DNA of 8,625 nt, taken from the NCBI GenBank assembly GCA_964453205.1, contig CAYVRC010000218.1:1-8625 (forward strand), read 5' to 3'. Shown in pieces: positions 5,797 to 8,625 of this stretch (positions are counted from its first letter, which is position 1; the number at the start of each line of letters is the position of its first letter). The notes below the pieces were generated by a model. The model was not told the DNA's origin and did no database searches. It worked only from the letters and a program-made list of their open reading frames with translations. Source of the DNA: Crateriforma sp964453205 (GTDB lineage Bacteria; Planctomycetota; Planctomycetia; Pirellulales; Pirellulaceae). Both the position numbers and the translations under genes were made by a program.

Positions 5797-6516
5797 TCAG
5801 CGGCTCGGACGCATCGTCGGTTCGCTGCTGGCAGCGTGCCGGATCGAAGCGAACGCGTAGAAAACCGGATAGACCAGGGTCAGGGCGACCAACCAAATCG
5901 GCGTCCGCGGGTAATCCCAACCCAACATCGCGACCAAACCGGCCGTCCAAAACAGCCCGCCGATCATGATCGGTTTTTTCCAAGGCCGAGGGGCCAAGTT
6001 CGGATACAGCAACCAGACCGGCGCGATCGTCAGAACGCTCAGCGTCCACAGCGTCACCGCGGTCAGCCAAGGACTGATTTGCGTGCTAAACACCCCCGCG
6101 TAGATCGCGAACAAATTCCAATAGGACGGAAAGCCTCGAAAGACTCCGCGGGCTTCGTCTTTGGCTTCGCGATGAGCGAACCCGAGCAGGCTGGCAACCA
6201 TGGCGAAGACGACCGTAAAGCCGTAGCTCGTCGGCATCCATTGCATCCGCCAAATCAGCATCAACGGCAAAAAGGCGAACGTCAGGTAATCCAACAGGTC
6301 ATCGATGACTCGGCCGTCGATGCTGGCGGCGTGCTTCTTGACGTGGAACCGACGCGCCAGCGGGCCGTCGATCGCATCGATCAGTGTCGCCAACAGCAGG
6401 TAGACGAACACCAACCGCGGATCACAATCGCCTTGGGTCAATTCGTGCGCCGCCAAGGCCGCCGGGATGACTCCTGACGCGGTCAGCAGATGAACGAGAT
6501 ACGCCGGTTTGAACAA
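5797..6516 (-). CDS. pcs: CDP-alcohol phosphatidyltransferase, phosphatidylcholine synthase type
   Basis: This 239-aa integral membrane enzyme has about eight predicted hydrophobic segments (roughly residues 5-23, 33-49, 76-90, 98-114, 132-145, 149-169, 182-200, 207-224). The CDP-alcohol phosphotransferase motif is at 47-76: D47, D50-G-P-L-A-R55, G68, D72 and D76. The spacer between AR and G is 12 residues rather than the usual 8, as I recall for phosphatidylcholine synthases. Also Pcs-like are VHLLTASG near the start and FRGFPSYWN at 126-134. Pcs condenses CDP-diacylglycerol with choline to give phosphatidylcholine and CMP in the inner membrane. No ATG or GTG start is available in frame before the conserved sequence. 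The TTG at 6516 is preceded by GGGAAAGG at a spacing of 4 nt, which supports it. It lies downstream of the DUF11-protein gene but after that gene's terminator. Another CDP-alcohol substrate cannot be excluded. Confidence 0.85.
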   Translation of the reverse strand: MFKPAYLVHLLTASGVIPAALAAHELTQGDCDPRLVFVYLLLATLIDAIDGPLARRFHVKKHAASIDGRVIDDLLDYLTFAFLPLMLIWRMQWMPTSYGFTVVFAMVASLLGFAHREAKDEARGVFRGFPSYWNLFAIYAGVFSTQISPWLTAVTLWTLSVLTIAPVWLLYPNLAPRPWKKPIMIGGLFWTAGLVAMLGWDYPRTPIWLVALTLVYPVFYAFASIRHAASSEPTMRPSR

Positions 6517-6519
6517 GAG

Positions 6520-6527
6520 ACCTTTCC
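6520..6527 (-). promoter_or_regulatory. Ribosome binding site supporting the TTG start of the pcs-like gene
   Basis: On the minus strand GGGAAAGG precedes TTG (6516-6514) by four nucleotides (TCTC). The frame is closed upstream at 6595-6597 and holds no ATG or GTG before the conserved VHLLTASG motif, so this purine run decides the start. Confidence 0.55.
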
Positions 6528-6540
6528 CATCAGTGCAGAA

Positions 6541-6568
6541 GAAAACCTCGCCGGGTTTGACGGCGAGG
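6541..6568 (-). terminator. Intrinsic terminator of the DUF11-protein gene
   Basis: CCTCGCCG (6546-6553) and CGGCGAGG (6561-6568) form a perfect 8-bp GC-rich stem with a 7-nt loop. On the minus strand it is followed by TTTTC (6545-6541). It lies about 27 nt after the stop codon of the DUF11-protein gene and only about 24 nt before the TTG start of the pcs-like gene, so expression of the latter needs read-through or a promoter inside or near this structure. The T-run is short, so termination may be partial. Confidence 0.75.
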
Positions 6569-6594
6569 CTTTCTGCTTGACGAACCGATTCGAT

Positions 6595-8352
6595 TTAGTT
6601 GTTCGACGAATCGAACAGACGAGTCGGTTCTTCGCTGATCACTTCGCTTTGCAGCATCTTACTCGTCAAAGCGGCTTCAAAACGCACGTTTCCGGTACCA
6701 GTCGGTTTTGCCGTGACCGTAAATTCGGCTCGATCACCGGGACGCATCGTTTTGATCGGTGCGAACTCGACCGCGTTACCCTCGCTATTGACTTCGGTGG
6801 GTCCGTCAGCGGCATCGAACTTCAGGTTGTCGGGCAATTTCGCAACCAGCTGAACGTTTTCGTCCGTTGCGTCGCCTTCGTTCCAAACGGTGATCGTGTA
6901 CTGGACCTTGGTTCCGTCTTGCACGGGATCTTCGTCATCGACGACGGCCAGTTGCAGGGCGGGCAAGCGAACGATCTTGAGCGTGGTCATTGCCATCGCA
7001 GTCACTTTGCTCGTCGATTCGGCTTGATCTTCCGCCGCATCGACGGTGCACACATAACGTGCTTCCACCTTCGTCGGTAGTTCTTGCAGGTTATCCGTCC
7101 GGATGGCGTAGGTGAACTCGGCCGTTTCACCGGCCTTCAGACGATCGATCACAAACGAATCACTTTGCATGTCCTTGTCACTGCCGCTTTGGCCTGACGC
7201 ATCACTGCTGCCGCCCTGATCGGACGAATCTTGCTTGTTGGCCATCGTGGGCTGGCCGCCGTTTTGCTTTCCGGACTGACCGGACGACTCATTCATGCTT
7301 TTTTCGTATTCACTCATGTCGGCCAGGTTGGCCTGAGACGGCCAACTGACGGTCACGTTGACCGAATCCGCGGCGATATTACCGTCGTTGGTGATCGTTG
7401 CCGTGAACGTGGCCATGCCATCGCCGTAGATTCGTTTCGGGCCTTTCACGTCGGCAACGAGGTCGGCCGCGACGACGTTGGTGGTGGTTTCCTTGCTACG
7501 GCTTTCCAAGTCGCTGTTCTCGGCCTTCGCAACGGCGCGGCTGCTGAATCGACCGGTCTTCTTGGCGTAAACACGGGCGACGAATTCACGAGTCTCGCCG
7601 GCGTCCAGGCCGTCGACGGGAAACGACAGTTCGCTACTTCCTTCGATCGTGGCCAAACCATCCCCGAGAGAATCGGTGATGGTGAATCGTCCGACGTCAC
7701 CGCTGCCACCGTTTTTCACTCGGTACGTCAATTCGATCAAATTACAGCGATTCGTTTTCTTCGGTGCTGTCTTTGTGAGTTCGAGATCTGGTTTGACGAT
7801 TTGACTGGTCAAACAAAGGGCGGGAGTGTAGTTGGCAATTTCCAAGCAATTTCTCAGTTCGCCTTCTTCGTCGGCGGAGGCTTTGACGACAAAAGTGCGG
7901 CTTTCGCCAGGATTCAGCTTGGAGATCATCATCTGATTTTTAGAGCTCTTCGAATCACTCCCGGATTGGTCTCCGTTCTGCTTCTCGCTCGTGGCTTGGT
8001 TTTGCCCGGACGATTGCTCGCTTTGGTCACCTTGGTTGCTTTGGTCACCCTGCTCGCTTTGGTCACTCGATTGACCTTGCATGGAAACCGATTCGATGCT
8101 GAAACCTGCGGTTTTTCTTTGCTTCAGCTTGATGTCGTGAAGGACGACATTGTCCGAAGTGTTCATCACTTCGATGTTGTAATTGAATGATTGGCCGACT
8201 TTGGCGGATTCGGGCATGGCCGCCTTGATCATCAACAAACCGTCACCAGTTTGCATGGAATCTTGGGCATAGGCGGCGCCGAAACAGTTGGCGACGACAA
8301 ACAACGCGGTACAAGCGGTCACTCGCGCGCTACGACGGAAGGAATAGCTCAT
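6595..8352 (-). CDS. Exported protein with four DUF11-like (beta-sandwich) domains and two Gln/Ser/Gly-rich insertions
   Basis: This 585-aa protein starts with a clear signal peptide (hydrophobic 11-27, cleavage near AAYA-QD at 29-31). Four repeats follow, each with the pattern of a DUF11/CARDB-like beta-sandwich: a 'Y-x-(I/V)-x-(V/W)-x-N-x-G' strand, then a 'L-x-x-G-(E/D)-x-x-x-F' strand. Domain 1 is about 36-188 (NYNIEVMNTSD; LNPGESRTFVV), domain 2 about 189-297 (LTYRVKNGGSG; LDAGETREFVA), domain 3 about 298-462 (FTATITNDGN; LKAGETAEFTY) and domain 4 about 463-580 (YTITVWNEGD; MRPGDRAEFTV). Domains 1 and 3 carry hydrophilic insertions (92-141 and about 349-398) rich in Q, S, G, N and D; domains 2 and 4 lack them. 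There is no TM anchor or sorting signal at the C-terminus. The role is unknown; a periplasmic or cell-wall structural or adhesive function is inference. An AGGA box precedes the ATG, and an intrinsic terminator follows. Confidence 0.85.
   Translation of the reverse strand: MSYSFRRSARVTACTALFVVANCFGAAYAQDSMQTGDGLLMIKAAMPESAKVGQSFNYNIEVMNTSDNVVLHDIKLKQRKTAGFSIESVSMQGQSSDQSEQGDQSNQGDQSEQSSGQNQATSEKQNGDQSGSDSKSSKNQMMISKLNPGESRTFVVKASADEEGELRNCLEIANYTPALCLTSQIVKPDLELTKTAPKKTNRCNLIELTYRVKNGGSGDVGRFTITDSLGDGLATIEGSSELSFPVDGLDAGETREFVARVYAKKTGRFSSRAVAKAENSDLESRSKETTTNVVAADLVADVKGPKRIYGDGMATFTATITNDGNIAADSVNVTVSWPSQANLADMSEYEKSMNESSGQSGKQNGGQPTMANKQDSSDQGGSSDASGQSGSDKDMQSDSFVIDRLKAGETAEFTYAIRTDNLQELPTKVEARYVCTVDAAEDQAESTSKVTAMAMTTLKIVRLPALQLAVVDDEDPVQDGTKVQYTITVWNEGDATDENVQLVAKLPDNLKFDAADGPTEVNSEGNAVEFAPIKTMRPGDRAEFTVTAKPTGTGNVRFEAALTSKMLQSEVISEEPTRLFDSSNN
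7159..7308 (-). repeat. Low-complexity Ser/Gly/Gln/Asp-rich insertion in domain 3 of the DUF11 protein
   Basis: Residues about 349-398 are nearly free of hydrophobic residues and dominated by S, G, Q, N, D and K (for example SSDQGGSSDASGQSGSDKD). They sit between the third domain's early strand (VNVTVSWPS) and its LKAGETAEF strand. This is the same place as the first insertion in domain 1. The stretch is probably disordered and exposed. Confidence 0.7.
7930..8079 (-). repeat. Low-complexity Gln/Ser/Asp/Gly-rich insertion in domain 1 of the DUF11 protein
   Basis: Residues 92-141 consist almost only of Q, S, D, G, N, E and K (for example SSDQSEQGDQSNQGDQSEQS). They interrupt domain 1 between FSIESVSMQ and ISKLNPGESRTFVV. 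The DNA includes the tandem repeat at 8016-8069. The segment is probably disordered. Confidence 0.75.
8016..8069 (-). repeat. Three imperfect 18-bp tandem repeats inside the DUF11-protein gene
   Basis: Units lie at 8016-8033, 8034-8051 and 8052-8069, sharing a core GCTTTGGTCAC (plus strand). Each encodes six residues of the pattern D-Q-S-(E/N)-Q-(G/S). The unit is a multiple of three, so slippage would change length without a frameshift. This is probably how the insertion grew. Confidence 0.75.
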
Positions 8353-8359
8353 AGGAACA

Positions 8360-8363
8360 TCCT
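8360..8363 (-). promoter_or_regulatory. Shine-Dalgarno sequence of the DUF11-protein gene
   Basis: On the minus strand AGGA lies seven nucleotides before the ATG at 8352. This supports the start that gives a complete signal peptide. The other intact genes here, apart from the pcs-like gene, show only weak ribosome binding sites. Confidence 0.6.
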
Positions 8364-8384
8364 GGGAAAGTGAATGGGAAACGA

Positions 8385-8412
8385 AGGTCGGGTGATCGCT
8401 TCACCCGTACCT
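8385..8412 (-). promoter_or_regulatory. Hairpin in the leader of the DUF11-protein gene
   Basis: CGGGTGA (8389-8395), loop TCGCT, and TCACCCG (8401-8407) form a perfect 7-bp stem. After a single bulged T (8408), AGGT (8385-8388) pairs with ACCT (8409-8412), extending it to 11 bp. It lies about 33 nt upstream of the ATG. No T-run follows on the minus strand, so it is a possible leader element rather than a terminator. Function unknown. Confidence 0.45.
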
Positions 8413-8526
8413 GCCGAACCGACTGACGCAACCCACATGCCAAATTCGGCTTTCGGTACTTCGTTGAATCATCCGATCTTCTCGCGAGCTCGACGAGCCC
8501 GAGTCGACGCCGACGCCGACGAGCCC
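8413..8526. other. Upstream region of the DUF11-protein gene
   Basis: The promoter of the DUF11-protein gene should be here or just downstream, but no convincing -35/-10 pair is visible. A 10-bp direct repeat CGACGAGCCC occurs at 8491-8500 and 8517-8526, flanking a short GACGCC run. No coding sequence is supported. Confidence 0.35.
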
Positions 8527-8625
8527 TCAGACCGCTTCGACAATCGGCTCGTCTTCTTTCACCGGTTCGCAGTGCCGGCTCGATCGACAGGGTTCTTCGC
8601 CGAGTACGACAGCGATCGGATAAGT
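8527..8625 (-). CDS. Possible C-terminal fragment of an unidentified gene entering from the right edge
   Basis: On the minus strand, a frame open from the window edge reads TYPIAVVLGEEPCRSS, then an acidic end EPVKEDEPIVEAV, and stops at a TGA at 8527-8529. The hydrophobic start and acidic tail look like a protein C-terminus, with 32 residues visible. The plus strand is also open over this stretch in one frame, so coding cannot be decided from 99 bases. No family is recognised. If real, it lies upstream of, and in the same direction as, the DUF11-protein gene. Confidence 0.3.
   Translation of the reverse strand, partial: TYPIAVVLGEEPCRSSRHCEPVKEDEPIVEAV

Noticed and set aside
5483..6070. Minus-strand open frame of 195 codons spanning the RRM tail and the pcs-like gene
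   Set aside because: It crosses two well-supported genes and a terminator, and its Arg/His-rich translation has no domain.
7231..8190. Long plus-strand open frame (319 codons)
   Set aside because: It lies fully antisense to the DUF11-protein gene, which has a signal peptide, domain pattern and ribosome binding site. The antisense product shows no domain and reflects GC-rich codon bias.

Overview
The window reads as part of a planctomycete chromosome, most likely a Rhodopirellula-like member of the Pirellulaceae. This is inferred from the gene content: an ECF-sigma and Ser/Thr-kinase relic of the type found paired in planctomycetes, an FG-GAP repeat relic with a planctomycete-style 'LES-x-EQRRLLA' N-terminus, a secreted formylglycine sulfatase, a secreted caspase-fold peptidase, and an RRM protein with a glycine-rich tail. 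No mobile element, tRNA, rRNA or CRISPR array was seen.

Left third (1-1861): decaying DNA. A minus-strand FG-GAP repeat gene (1-517) runs off the left edge and is broken by an internal deletion/frameshift and a second frameshift. About 0.36-0.4 kb without a recognisable gene follows. Then comes a plus-strand relic (about 882-1861) in which the start of an ECF sigma factor is joined in frame to the start of a Ser/Thr kinase. A nonsense codon interrupts it just after the glycine-rich loop. The kinase's juxtamembrane/TM part and C-terminal tail follow in the two other reading frames. The catalytic domain and most of the sensor domain are gone.

Middle (1898-5047): two intact exported enzymes in divergent orientation. 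A clan-CD (caspase/C13-like) Cys peptidase with a His/Cys dyad and a canonical EF-hand loop is on the minus strand. A type I sulfatase with a C-M-A-S-R active-site motif is on the plus strand. The gap between them is about 130 bp.

Right part (5208-8625): a 128-aa RRM RNA-binding protein starting at GTG, with a perfect 8-bp hairpin in its leader and a strong intrinsic terminator behind it. Convergent to it is a minus-strand CDP-alcohol phosphatidyltransferase with phosphatidylcholine-synthase hallmarks, starting at TTG. Upstream of that, and separated from it by an intrinsic terminator, is a 585-aa exported protein with four DUF11-like domains and two hydrophilic Gln/Ser/Gly-rich insertions. 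A possible C-terminus of another minus-strand gene reaches the right edge.

The intact genes do not form one obvious pathway. They look like separate transcription units: surface or exported proteins (peptidase, sulfatase, DUF11 protein), membrane lipid synthesis, and post-transcriptional regulation. No clear undescribed multi-gene system is visible. The most unusual items are the chimeric sigma/kinase relic, the EF-hand-bearing peptidase, the alternating insertions of the DUF11 protein, and the leader hairpin of the RRM gene.
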